The translations under genes and the position numbers were made by a program. This document shows positions 53,778 to 61,621 of a stretch of DNA of 64,000 nt, one piece after another. The stretch comes from Sagittula salina (GTDB taxonomy: Bacteria; Pseudomonadota; Alphaproteobacteria; Rhodobacterales; Rhodobacteraceae). The DNA lies in contig NZ_JAGISH010000004.1 in NCBI RefSeq assembly GCF_017813235.1, positions 270,299 to 334,298 of the forward strand, in the 5' to 3' direction. Each line of letters starts with the position of its first letter. The stretch's first letter is position 1. The notes beneath the pieces were generated by a model that saw nothing but the letters and a program-made list of their open reading frames with translations, made no database searches and had not been told where the DNA came from.

Positions 53778-54226
53778 GTCCGCGCTCTCCGGTTCTTGAG
53801 GCCAAAGAACACCCAGCCATTCCAGCGCGTCCCGGTGATCGCGCGCGCGATGGCGGACAGAGACTTGTAGGGCCGCCCCTGCCATTCGAAGCCGTCCGCG
53901 GTGACGGTGACGGCATGCTCGACGCCCTGCCACTCACGGATCAGCCGGGTCCCGGCGATGGGCATGGTGTCGGCGCGGATCCGGCTCTTCTTCCGGTCGC
54001 CGCCGTCGAGTTCCTCGCCCAGCCGCTCCAGCCGCCGGATCGTCTCGGGCTTCAGCCCGCCATAGGCGAGTTCCTGGATGCGGTAGGCCAGCCGGCTTTC
54101 CAGGTAGCGGCGGTTGAACGGCGGCGGCTCGCTGTCGAACAGGTCGCGCCACTGCGCCCTCAGCTCCGGCGTCGTGGCGGTATTCAGCGCGGCCAGGCGC
54201 GCGGGAATTGGATCGTGGGTCGTCAT
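53774..54226 (-). CDS. DUF2924-like protein
   Basis: A 150-residue protein: LAALNTATTPELRAQWRDLFDSEPPPFNRRYLESRLAYRIQELAYGGL is the DUF2924 pattern, with the C-terminal WQGRPYKSLSAIARAITGTRWNGWVFFGL (a small beta/HTH-like tail often found with mobile-element recombinases). It is basic and probably DNA-binding. The start at 54226 is supported by GGAGAACC. It overlaps genes on both sides by four bases. Function unknown but always near recombinases to my knowledge. Confidence 0.8.
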   Translation of the reverse strand: MTTHDPIPARLAALNTATTPELRAQWRDLFDSEPPPFNRRYLESRLAYRIQELAYGGLKPETIRRLERLGEELDGGDRKKSRIRADTMPIAGTRLIREWQGVEHAVTVTADGFEWQGRPYKSLSAIARAITGTRWNGWVFFGLKNRRART

Positions 54227-54468
54227 GCGGTTCTCCGGTGAGTTGGAGTTGCATGACGGCATCGGTCAGCCGGAGAGTGTAGGCGAATTTCTCCAGTATC
54301 GTCAGAGGGCTCGCCGCGCTCTCGGTGCCGCAGCCGGATCAGCCCGAGGGCCAGCAGGCCGCATAGCTCGGCGCGGCGCTCGGCTGGGGTCATCTGGTCG
54401 GACGGCAGCGGGTTTGAGCCCAGCCGCGGATATGTCGGCGCGTTTTGCATGGGGGAAACGCTACCCAT
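54223..54468 (-). CDS. Small unrecognised protein heading the recombinase module
   Basis: An 81-residue protein starting MGSVSPMQNAPTYPRLG, with LPSDQMTPAERRAELCGLLALGLIRL as a helical core and ending PADRCRHATPTHRRTA. It overlaps the DUF2924-like start by four bases. GGAGGG is close before the ATG at 54468; an ATG at 54450 is an alternative. No family recognised, though small proteins with MTPAERRAEL often sit in this position next to DUF2924. Confidence 0.6.
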   Translation of the reverse strand: MGSVSPMQNAPTYPRLGSNPLPSDQMTPAERRAELCGLLALGLIRLRHRERGEPSDDTGEIRLHSPADRCRHATPTHRRTA

Positions 54469-54667
54469 GCACCCTCCGAAAACAATAGGAATCAATGGCT
54501 TAAGGGGTTTCTGCGTAAGCCCGCGCAGTCGATGGTAAGTGGGTGTGCGGGTCGCTGCGGTACTCAGGGAGCCATCGCCACTTGGCGTGAATGATGGTGT
54601 GAATAATTTGTGGTTGTTTCTGTAAATCGACCCGGCTATCCTCCATCAAAACAAGTGAGGCCCGAGC

Positions 54668-55258
54668 ATGCCGATTCCTAACGAAGCCACCGTGCGTCCC
54701 GTTCTGGACGAAATCAGCGAGCAAATCGTCTCCGCGATCCGAGAGGCGTGGGAGGACTGGCTGGCCAGCGATCGCAACGGTGTCTGGCGTTACAAACGCA
54801 GCCGCGCGAATTTCGTCTGGGAGCAGATCATCGAACGTGCGAACAATGCCCTTCTTGGCGATGATGCCGTCCATGTGATCGACGGCCACGAAACGATGAA
54901 GTTCCTCGTGCGGGACACAGTGCTGTTTCGGTTTAAGAAAGCTGATGAGACAGGCCGCTCGTCAAATGTCGCTACGCAACTGGCGCTCGCTTTTCACGAT
55001 CATGACGAGGACCTGTTCGGCTTGCCGGAGGTCCAACGCGTCGAGGTCGTCTACAAACTCAATCGTCTTGAAACGCAGATCGACGACATCTGCGTGGTCG
55101 CCCGCAACGGCGATCAGATCGCGTGGGAATACAGCCTTTTGGATGCGGGCGAGGCCGCGGTTCCGTTGCCGTTGCCCGAGCCGAAACCCGAGCGTCCTGC
55201 TGCGTCCATCGTCAAGCTCAAGGGCGCCGCGGACGACCGCAAGAAGCGTCAAGACTGA
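54668..55258 (+). CDS. Unrecognised 196-residue protein, possible toxin of a two-gene unit
   Basis: No named domain is apparent. The N-terminus TVRPVLDEISEQIVSAIREA and DRNGVWRYKRSRANFVWEQI suggest a helical domain. FGLPEVQRVEVVYKLNRLETQIDDICVVARNG follows, and a Pro-rich tail (PLPLPEPKPERP) links to a basic end. The stop overlaps the next gene's start by one base (TGATG). Its partner is an XRE-ImmA/IrrE protein; such pairs include the RosmerTA system, in which a protein of about this size is the proposed toxin. That assignment is tentative. Confidence 0.55.
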   Translation: MPIPNEATVRPVLDEISEQIVSAIREAWEDWLASDRNGVWRYKRSRANFVWEQIIERANNALLGDDAVHVIDGHETMKFLVRDTVLFRFKKADETGRSSNVATQLALAFHDHDEDLFGLPEVQRVEVVYKLNRLETQIDDICVVARNGDQIAWEYSLLDAGEAAVPLPLPEPKPERPAASIVKLKGAADDRKKRQD

Positions 55259-56328
55259 TGCCCGCCGATTTTAATCAGGACCTGCTGCGGATAGCGCGGC
55301 AGGCGCGGGGATGGAGTCAGACAGAGCTTTCCGCACGCTCAGGGGTGTCACAGGCAAATCTCTCGAAACTCGAAAACGGGCTGATCGGCCCGACCGAAGA
55401 CGTGTTGAAGAGCGTCAGCGAAGCCTTGAGTTTCCCCGTCGATTTCTTCTTCCAGAACGACCGGGTCATTGGCCTTCCGATGAGCGTGCAATACCGGAAA
55501 CGGGCGAGTGTTGGGCAGAAGGCGATCGAGCGCCTGGAAGCCGAACTCAATATCAGGATTCTGCATATTCGAAGACTGCTCGATGCAGCCGAGCTGGAGC
55601 CGGAGTTGTCCCTTCCGCGTCTGGATGTCGACGAATACGGTGGCGACCCCGAACGCATCGCGGATCTCATCAGGCGCACCTGGCTCGCACCTTCGGGACC
55701 GATCCGTGAACTTGTCGCATGGGTGGAACGAGCAGGCTGCATCGTCGTCCATTGCGACTTCGCCGCGCTCAAGGTGGATGGCTTCACGGTTCAGATACCG
55801 GACATGCCACCGTGCATCTTCCTCAACCGCAACATGCCGGCTGATCGGCAGCGGTTCAGCCTCGCGCACGAGCTTGGGCATGTTGTCATGCATCAGGTGC
55901 CGTCGCCGGAAATGGAAGACGAGGCGAACGAGTTCGCGTCGGCGCTTCTCATGCCGGCGCGCGATGTTCGTCCCCACCTTTCCGGCCGGCGCCTTACGAT
56001 CCAGCGGCTCGCCGCATTGAAGCCGGTTTGGCGCGTGTCCATGGCAGCGCTCCTCTACCGGGCAAAAGAGATCGGCGCGATTACCGACAACCAGAGCCAG
56101 TATCTCTGGCGGCAGATGAGCTCGATGGGCTACCGCAGAACGGAGCCGCCCGAGCTCGATCTCAAGGTCGAAATTCCCACCGTCCTTCCGGAGATTGTAA
56201 GGCTGCATCTCGAGGAACTCGGCTACGGCCTGTCCGATCTCGCGCAAGCGCTCCGCTCAAGCGAAGAAGACCTGCGAGCTCTTCATCCGCTGCCAGGAGC
56301 CACACCCCGACTTCGAGTGGTGAAATAG
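55258..56328 (+). CDS. XRE-family regulator with ImmA/IrrE metallopeptidase domain
   Basis: A 356-residue protein: an N-terminal XRE helix-turn-helix (ARQARGWSQTELSARSGVSQ, ANLSKLENGLIGPTEDVL) followed by an ImmA/IrrE-type zinc-peptidase with LAHELGHVVMHQ (HExxH, His204-His208) and EANEFASALLMPARDV supplying the third ligand (about Glu220). The C-terminus (EDLRALHPL) is a small helical tail. Such proteins act as antitoxins or stress repressors that cleave partners. Co-translated with the preceding gene. Confidence 0.85.
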   Translation: MPADFNQDLLRIARQARGWSQTELSARSGVSQANLSKLENGLIGPTEDVLKSVSEALSFPVDFFFQNDRVIGLPMSVQYRKRASVGQKAIERLEAELNIRILHIRRLLDAAELEPELSLPRLDVDEYGGDPERIADLIRRTWLAPSGPIRELVAWVERAGCIVVHCDFAALKVDGFTVQIPDMPPCIFLNRNMPADRQRFSLAHELGHVVMHQVPSPEMEDEANEFASALLMPARDVRPHLSGRRLTIQRLAALKPVWRVSMAALLYRAKEIGAITDNQSQYLWRQMSSMGYRRTEPPELDLKVEIPTVLPEIVRLHLEELGYGLSDLAQALRSSEEDLRALHPLPGATPRLRVVK

Positions 56329-56369
56329 GCCCTATGGAACGGTTGCAGACTTACAGCGCTATGATCGCG

Positions 56370-57047
56370 TCAAATCTCGCGCGCGAACCAGCGGATACGG
56401 CCGACGATGTGGATTTCTCCAGCGCTCCGTTCGTATGGGCTGTAGAGTCTGTTGTCGGATATGATGCGCACGGCGGGCGGATCGCTGTTGGCAATATGCT
56501 CGAGCCGCTTGGCCACGAGTCCCATGCCGTCATCGAGCACGAAGATGCCTGGCGGGTTCGGGGCGCGGCGCGTCATGTCCACGAGAACCGCGTCGCCGTC
56601 GAGCAGTGTCGGCGCCATGCTGTCGCCCTCGACATGCATGATGCGCAGCTGCGACGGGCTGGCCTTCAGGCTGTTCCGGATCCAGGAGCGCCGGAAGTGG
56701 TAGGCGCGGCCGGCGGTGTCGCCATGGTCCTCCACCACGGCCCCGCCGCCCATCGACGGTCTAGGACTGGCATGCGCGATGGACACGAAGGTCTCGTCCG
56801 GGTTCTCGATGAAGGGCGGTGTGCCCTCGACATCGCCGATCCCGTGGATCAGCCAGTCGCGATCCACCTTCAGCACGCGCGCGACCTCCGCCAGCTTGTC
56901 GATGCCGGGGCGCGTCGAGCGTCCGCGGAGGATGTCGTAGACGAAGGAACGGTTGACGCCGGCCATCTCGGCGACGTGGGCTGGGCTGATGCCGAGCTGG
57001 TTGGCCCGGGCCCTGAGCCGGTCTGAAAGCGTGTGGTGCTCGGTCAT
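56370..57047 (-). CDS. S24-family phage-type repressor (CI/LexA-like)
   Basis: A 225-residue repressor with an N-terminal HTH (LGISPAHVAEMAGVNRSFVYDILRG) and a C-terminal S24 peptidase, VEGDSMAPTLLDGDAVLVD, with Ser143 and Lys180 (GLVAKRL). A possible autocleavage pair, Ala112-Gly113, lies about 30 residues before the Ser, as in LexA-type proteins, so it may be inactivated by RecA after DNA damage. The start at 57047 follows GGGG. It is divergent from the phage-like genes at 57164 onward and probably represses them. Confidence 0.88.
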   Translation of the reverse strand: MTEHHTLSDRLRARANQLGISPAHVAEMAGVNRSFVYDILRGRSTRPGIDKLAEVARVLKVDRDWLIHGIGDVEGTPPFIENPDETFVSIAHASPRPSMGGGAVVEDHGDTAGRAYHFRRSWIRNSLKASPSQLRIMHVEGDSMAPTLLDGDAVLVDMTRRAPNPPGIFVLDDGMGLVAKRLEHIANSDPPAVRIISDNRLYSPYERSAGEIHIVGRIRWFAREI

Positions 57048-57124
57048 GTCATCCCCACCCATCTGTGGATGTAATAGGATAAAATCGGATTGATCAGAGC
57101 TCGTCAAGCGAATAAGAACAGACG

Positions 57125-57137
57125 GTAAACATCTTAC
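57125..57137. promoter_or_regulatory. Candidate repressor operator
   Basis: GTAAACATCTTAC (GTAA-acatc-TTAC) is an AT-rich dyad in the 116-base divergent gap between the S24 repressor and the first phage-like gene. It lies where a repressor site would be expected; a single copy is seen, so confidence is modest. Confidence 0.45.
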
Positions 57138-57163
57138 ACGGGAATCGGCGCGGAGGGCAGTGA

Positions 57164-57847
57164 ATGCACATCGACAAATCGTACTTCACGCTCCCCGAGA
57201 TCCTCGAGCGGTGGCAGATCACCGAGGCCGACCTGATCTACCTCGCGGAAAACGACAAGCTCCGGCTGTCGGTTCGCGTGTTCGGCGTGCCCATGGAGTT
57301 CGGCGACTACGAGGAAGGTGCGGACGGCGAACCCTGCCGGGTGCCGTGGGAGCAAAACTACTACAGCGGCCTGCTCGATCTCCATGCCCGTGATGTGTTC
57401 CAGCTTTTCCGGTGCGGTGAGGTTCATCTCGCGAGTTTTCGGACGCCGAGGGCCGACTACGCGGAGACCTGGGGCGATGCGTACCCCGTCCTCGTCATGA
57501 TCGGCGACCTGCTGCTAAGGCGCGATGAACGCGCCCGTTTCGAGGTCGAGACCGGGTTCTCGCCGGGCGGGCAGCCGATGGAGGAGGCCACCTTCATCCA
57601 CTCGGCCGACTACCTTGAGGTTCGCTGCAACGGCTGCCGGTTCAAGCTGGGCCCGATCCAGGCGGAGGTCGTGCGCGCGCTGCACGAGGCCGCGCAGGCC
57701 GGGGCGCCCTGGCAGAACGGCAAGGCGATCCTGTCGCGCGCCGGCTCGAAGAGCCTGCGCATGGCCGACGTCTTCAAGTCGCAGAAGGACTGGCGGCAGC
57801 TGATCCGCTCCGACCGGCGCGGCGGATACCGTCTGAATCTCGACTGA
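57164..57847 (+). CDS. Unrecognised phage-module protein
   Basis: A 227-residue soluble protein: FTLPEILERWQITEADLIYLAENDKLRL at the N-terminus resembles a helix-turn-helix, followed by RADYAETWGDAYPVLVMIGDLLLRRDER and, near the C-terminus, WQNGKAILSRAGSKSLRMADVFKSQKDWRQL, suggesting a DNA-binding or structural role. It starts at ATG 57164 as the first gene to the right of the repressor. I cannot name the family; a replication-control or early gene is a guess. Confidence 0.55.
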   Translation: MHIDKSYFTLPEILERWQITEADLIYLAENDKLRLSVRVFGVPMEFGDYEEGADGEPCRVPWEQNYYSGLLDLHARDVFQLFRCGEVHLASFRTPRADYAETWGDAYPVLVMIGDLLLRRDERARFEVETGFSPGGQPMEEATFIHSADYLEVRCNGCRFKLGPIQAEVVRALHEAAQAGAPWQNGKAILSRAGSKSLRMADVFKSQKDWRQLIRSDRRGGYRLNLD

Positions 57848-57871
57848 GCGCTCCCTGTCCGCCCGGTCCCT

Positions 57872-58000
57872 GTGGGATCGGGAGGGGGATGGGTGAGGGA
57901 TGGTGGGGGATGCCGGCGCCCCGCCAACGGCCAAAAGTCAGTCCTGCAAGGACCGACTGATCCCCCTCCGTATCCCCCGCCAGTCCCCACGACATCCCAC
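57872..58000 (+). ncRNA. Long imperfect hairpin, candidate structured RNA
   Basis: The arm at 57872-57910 (begins GTGGGATCGGGAGGGGGATG) is complementary, with mismatches, to 57961-58000 (RC begins GTGGGATGTCGTGGGG), pairing over most of about 39 positions. Inside, 57937-57957 forms a second stem (AGTC-GTCCT / AGGAC-GACT) with a GCA loop. This 129-base structure fills the gap between two phage-like genes, ending 49 bases before the AlpA-like start. A leader attenuator, a non-coding RNA or a single-strand replication origin are all possible. Pairing is read directly; function is unknown. Confidence 0.45.
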
Positions 58001-58049
58001 ACCGTAATTGCGCACTGTCTCCTCGACGACGACACGAGAGGAGACACCG

Positions 58050-58316
58050 ATGCTGCAGAGGCATTGCCTGAACCAGAAGGAGCTGGCCCGGCGCTGGGGG
58101 ATCTCCCACCGGACGCTGGAACGCTGGCGCTACAACGGCCAGGGACCGGCCTTCCTCAAGCTCGGCGGACGCGTGCTCTACCGGCTCGCCGATATCGAAG
58201 CCTTCGAGCAGAGCCAGCTGCAGCGTGCCCTGAAAATCAGCGAGGCGGTCGCGCGCGTCGGTCATTCGCCCCGTCGGCTGACCGCGGACCCGGCGCGGGC
58301 CGCACGGGTATGCTGA
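58050..58316 (+). CDS. AlpA/excisionase-like HTH protein
   Basis: An 88-residue DNA-binding protein, LNQKELARRWGISHRTLERWRYNGQGPAFLKLGGRVLYRLADIEAFE, which is the MerR-like/AlpA excisionase helix-turn-helix with a wing. It overlaps the next gene by seven bases. GAGAGGAGAC precedes the start. Likely regulates excision or transcription of the element. Confidence 0.8.
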   Translation: MLQRHCLNQKELARRWGISHRTLERWRYNGQGPAFLKLGGRVLYRLADIEAFEQSQLQRALKISEAVARVGHSPRRLTADPARAARVC

Positions 58317-58663
58317 TGGTCGCCGCAACCCCGATCGGCGCCCGCGTGGCGACGCCGAAGCTCACCGATGTCGAGCTCTACGCCTGGATCGCACAGGCCG
58401 AGGCTGGCGCCCGGATCGAGTATCACCGCGGCTTTCTCGGGATCGACGTCACGCCGGTGATCTCGACCCTGCCGGAGCCCGAGCGCCGCCAGCTCGCCGA
58501 CCTCGGTCAGGCCGCGCTGGGCGCCTTCGAGAAGGGCCTCGTCCACCTCGTGCAGGAGCGCGTGGGCCCCGACCGCTTCGCCTACATCGCCGTCGCGCGA
58601 CCCAGACCCAGAGCCGCCAACGCCTCGCTCTCGGCGCTGCTCCTCGAAGAGCGCGCCGCGTGA
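58310..58663 (+). CDS. Unrecognised phage-module protein
   Basis: A 117-residue protein starting MLMVAATPIGARVATPKLTD, with VELYAWIAQAEAGARIEYHRGFLGID and a basic Ala/Arg tail. The pattern occurs in phage-like modules of alphaproteobacteria in my recollection. It overlaps neighbours on both sides. No function assigned. Confidence 0.5.
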   Translation: MLMVAATPIGARVATPKLTDVELYAWIAQAEAGARIEYHRGFLGIDVTPVISTLPEPERRQLADLGQAALGAFEKGLVHLVQERVGPDRFAYIAVARPRPRAANASLSALLLEERAA

Positions 58664-58698
58664 TGGCTTTGCCATTCCCTTCCAACGGAGACCCCGCC

Positions 58699-59181
58699 AT
58701 GCCGCACCCGGAAAACACCCCCCGTTTCGACGACCTCGAAGGTCTCGCCCTCGGCGACATCGCGGCGCTGCCGCCTGAGATGCTGCTGGATCTGCAGACG
58801 ACGGCGCTCGCCGAGACCGCCCGCGTGAAGCGGCTGCGGGACCGGCTCGAGGCCGGCATCGCGCAGCGCTACGAGGCCGCCGCCGCGGCCGAGCGGGCCG
58901 CTCAGGGCAAGACCAGCGGCACCGTCCGCGTCGAGGACGACGGCGTCGTCATCGTCGCCGACCTGCCGAAGAAGGTCTCCTGGGATCAGGACCGCCTCGC
59001 CGCGATGGCCGAGCGCATCCGCGCCGCCGGCGACGATCCGACCGAGTATCTCGAGATCGCCTACCGGGTGCCCGAGCGGCGCTTCGGCGCCTGGCCCGCG
59101 GCGATGCGCGAGGGCTTCGCGGACGCGCGCAGCGAGACCACCGGCAAACCCGTCTTCCGGCTCGAGGCTCGAGACCGGTGA
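58699..59181 (+). CDS. Unrecognised phage-module protein
   Basis: A 160-residue protein: FDDLEGLALGDIAALPPEMLLDLQTTALAETARVKRLRDRLEAGIAQRY is helical and coiled, followed by SGTVRVEDDGVVIVADLPKKVSWDQDRLAAMAERI and EIAYRVPERRFGAWPAAMREGFADARSETTGKPVF. The start at 58699 follows CGGAG; an upstream ATG at 58660 overlapping the previous stop is also possible. Conserved in such modules, function unknown. Confidence 0.55.
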   Translation: MPHPENTPRFDDLEGLALGDIAALPPEMLLDLQTTALAETARVKRLRDRLEAGIAQRYEAAAAAERAAQGKTSGTVRVEDDGVVIVADLPKKVSWDQDRLAAMAERIRAAGDDPTEYLEIAYRVPERRFGAWPAAMREGFADARSETTGKPVFRLEARDR

Positions 59182-59285
59182 AGCGCGGCGGCGGGACGCC
59201 CGGTCGGCAACGCCGGGCAGGTTCCCCTTCGGCACCCGGTCACCCCCGCCGCCGCGCACCCTGAACGCAACCTCCGGAGAATCCC

Positions 59286-60143
59286 ATGGCCTTCCGCATC
59301 ATCACCGCCGACGAACGCCTCTCGGCCGCCGAGAACAAGACGTCCCTCGCCATCTTTGGCCCGCCAGGCGTCGGCAAGACGACGCTCCTGAAGACGCTGC
59401 CCGCCGAGGAGACCGTCTGCCTCGACCTCGAGGCCGGCATGAAGTCGGTGCAGGACTGGCGCGGGGACTCGATCCCGGTGCGCAGCTTCACCGATTTCCG
59501 CGACCTCGCCGTACTGATCGGCGGCCACGATCCGGCCCAGCATCCGAAGTCCTGGTATGGCGCCGAGTATCACGCCTGGCTGCAGCAGCAGTATCTCGGC
59601 ACCGGCATCGAGGACTTTCTTGCCCGGAAGCGGATCGTCTTCGTCGACTCGATCACCGACCTGACGCGGCAGGCCATGGCCTATGCCCGCCAGCAGCCGG
59701 AGGCCTTCTCCGAGCGGACCGGGAAGCCCGATGTCCGCGGCGCCTACGGGCTCTTGGGCCGCGAGGTGATCCAGGCGCTGAAGCACCTGCAGCATGCCCG
59801 CGGCAAGACTGTGATCTTCGTCGGCGTGCTCGAGAAGGTCACCGACGAGTTCGGCGCGACGACCTGGCAGCCGCAGATGGAGGGCACGAAGGCCGGGCGC
59901 GAGTTGCCGGGCATCGTCGATCAGGTCGTCTCGATGCAGCTCTTCGGCCGCGACGCCAAGGGCGACTGGACCCTCGACGAGACCTCTGCCGAGCGCCGCC
60001 TCGTCTGCCGCTCCGGCAATCCCTGGGGCCTTCCCGCCAAGGACCGCTCCGGCCGCCTCGACACGACCGAGCCGCCCGATCTCGGCGCGCTGATTGCTAA
60101 GACCTGTGGCCGCGCGCCCACCCAATCCGCAATCCCTTCCTGA
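59286..60143 (+). CDS. Sak4-like phage recombinase ATPase
   Basis: A 285-residue RecA-fold ATPase: IFGPPGVGKTTLLKTLP is Walker A (about 24-33), IVFVDSITDLTRQ the Walker B, and GKTVIFVGVLEKVTDEFG follows. This is the AAA_24/Sak4 type used by phages for single-strand annealing or strand exchange. It starts at 59286 after a GGAGAATCCC ribosome site. The next gene is its usual partner type (DUF669-like). Confidence 0.82.
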   Translation: MAFRIITADERLSAAENKTSLAIFGPPGVGKTTLLKTLPAEETVCLDLEAGMKSVQDWRGDSIPVRSFTDFRDLAVLIGGHDPAQHPKSWYGAEYHAWLQQQYLGTGIEDFLARKRIVFVDSITDLTRQAMAYARQQPEAFSERTGKPDVRGAYGLLGREVIQALKHLQHARGKTVIFVGVLEKVTDEFGATTWQPQMEGTKAGRELPGIVDQVVSMQLFGRDAKGDWTLDETSAERRLVCRSGNPWGLPAKDRSGRLDTTEPPDLGALIAKTCGRAPTQSAIPS

Positions 60144-60165
60144 TCCGGACGCAAAGGACAGATCC

Positions 60166-60933
60166 ATGAGCTACGATCTCAACGACGCCCAGCCGCAGAT
60201 GGCCCCCATCGGCGAGCTGATCCCCGACGGCACCTTCGCCAAGGTCCGCCTGACCGTGCGCCCCGGCGGCGTCGACGGCGCCACCCCGATGGACGCGAAG
60301 CTCCTGAAGGCCTCGCAGTCGAGCGACGCGAAGATGCTGGACTGCGAGTTCACCATCCTCGAGGGCCCGCATGCCCGGCGGAAGTTCTGGCAGAGCTTCA
60401 CCGTTGCGGGCGGCAAGGTCGACGAGAAGGGCCAGTCGATCGGCTGGAAGATCTCCAAGTCCACCTTTCGCGCGATGGTCGACAGCGCTCTCGGGCTCGA
60501 TCCCAGAGACGAAAGTCCCGACGCCAAGGCCAAGCGGGTGCTGCCCGGGCTCAAGCACCTCGACGGCATCGTCTTCGCCGCGCGGATCATGGTGGAGCCC
60601 GCCTCCAACCCCCAATACCGCGACCAGAACCGGATCGCGAATGTCGTTCTGCCCGACGAGCCGCAGCATGCCGCGATCATGCGCGGCGAAACCGTGCCCC
60701 CGGAGCCCGTCAACGCCCCGCCGCGGAAAGCCACGAGCGCGCCGGCGCCGGGCTGGCAGGCGCCCACGCCGGCATGGGGCGCGCAGCCGCAAGCCCCGGC
60801 GGCGGCCCCGGCCTGGGGCGCGCAGGCGCCAGCGCCACAGCAGCCCCCACAGCAACCGCCCGCCCAGCAGCCGCCGGCGTCCGCGCCGGGCGGAGCGCCG
60901 GCGACCGGCATGCCCGCCTGGCTCAATGGGTGA
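60166..60933 (+). CDS. DUF669-like phage protein, probable single-strand-binding factor
   Basis: A 255-residue protein: the N-terminal 170 residues include GELIPDGTFAKVRLTVRPGG, DAKMLDCEFTILEGPHARRKFWQSF and STFRAMVDSALGLDP, the DUF669 pattern associated with Sak4-like genes. The rest is Pro/Ala/Gln rich (APAWGAQAPAPQQPPQQPPA), a flexible tail as in single-strand-binding proteins. Start at 60166. DNA binding is inferred. Confidence 0.68.
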   Translation: MSYDLNDAQPQMAPIGELIPDGTFAKVRLTVRPGGVDGATPMDAKLLKASQSSDAKMLDCEFTILEGPHARRKFWQSFTVAGGKVDEKGQSIGWKISKSTFRAMVDSALGLDPRDESPDAKAKRVLPGLKHLDGIVFAARIMVEPASNPQYRDQNRIANVVLPDEPQHAAIMRGETVPPEPVNAPPRKATSAPAPGWQAPTPAWGAQPQAPAAAPAWGAQAPAPQQPPQQPPAQQPPASAPGGAPATGMPAWLNG

Positions 60934-61243
60934 GGTGCGGTCGGCAGCACGGCGGCGGAGGTCAACCCGGCCTTCGCCGCCGCCCGAGGCCCGGCGCGAT
61001 CCTGCCGGGCCGATGACCCCGGATGAATGGCAGGCGCACGTGACGCGCGAGGCGGCGCTGGAGATCGGACGATGGCTCGAGGCCCGAGGAAGACTGCACG
61101 CCCCCATCGCAAGCCTCAGCCTCGGCGACCTCGAAGCCATGGCCAGCAACGCGATCTCGCGCTGGATCGTGCTGCAGTCCGAAAAGCTCCAGAGGGCGGG
61201 TTGGCCGCCCGAGGACCCGATCGCGACCCTCTTGCTCGGGTAG
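60926..61243 (+). CDS. Unrecognised phage-module protein
   Basis: A 105-residue protein from ATG 60926: basic N-terminus (GEVRSAARRRRSTRPSPPPE) and then PDEWQAHVTREAALEIGRWLEARGRLHAPIASLSLGDLEAMASNAISRWIV. A second ATG at 61013 (MTPDEWQ) gives a 76-residue product without the basic part. It overlaps the preceding stop by eight bases. A helical adaptor; function unknown. Confidence 0.5.
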   Translation: MGEVRSAARRRRSTRPSPPPEARRDPAGPMTPDEWQAHVTREAALEIGRWLEARGRLHAPIASLSLGDLEAMASNAISRWIVLQSEKLQRAGWPPEDPIATLLLG

Positions 61244-61611
61244 CGCTCTGCGCCGTCTGCGCCCGCGAGGCGCGCGGCTTCGGCTACTGCCACGGCCTCC
61301 GCTGGGATCGCCACCCTTACCACCGCTTCTGCTCGCGCCGCTGTCAGGACGTGGGCAGCGCCATCGCCCAAAGGAACAACGGCATGATCGACAAGACCGC
61401 GCGCGAGGCCCGTGCAATCCGCGATGCGCGGACGCTCTTCGCCGAAGCGCTTACCGACCTTGGGCTCATGGAGCCCTTCTTCCATCGCAGCGCCGAGGAC
61501 ATCGACCACCTCATCGAGGCGGCGGTCACCGGCTACATCGACAGCATGCAGGAGCAGGCCGCGCGCAAGGAGCGCACCGGCACGGCTCTCGACGACCCGA
61601 TCCCATTTTAG
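61201..61611 (+). CDS. DUF6511-like protein, probable TTG start
   Basis: A 136-residue protein with LCAVCAREARGFGYC and FCSRRCQDVGSAIAQRNNG, two Cys pairs that look like a zinc finger, followed by helices ARTLFAEALTDLGLMEPFFHRSAEDIDHLIEAAVTGYIDSM. No ATG is available between 61072 and 61384 in this frame; the TTG at 61201 has AGAGGGCGGG just before it and fits. It then overlaps the previous gene by 43 bases. The family name is tentative. Confidence 0.55.
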   Translation: MAARGPDRDPLARVALCAVCAREARGFGYCHGLRWDRHPYHRFCSRRCQDVGSAIAQRNNGMIDKTAREARAIRDARTLFAEALTDLGLMEPFFHRSAEDIDHLIEAAVTGYIDSMQEQAARKERTGTALDDPIPF

Positions 61612-61621
61612 GAGCGCGGTG

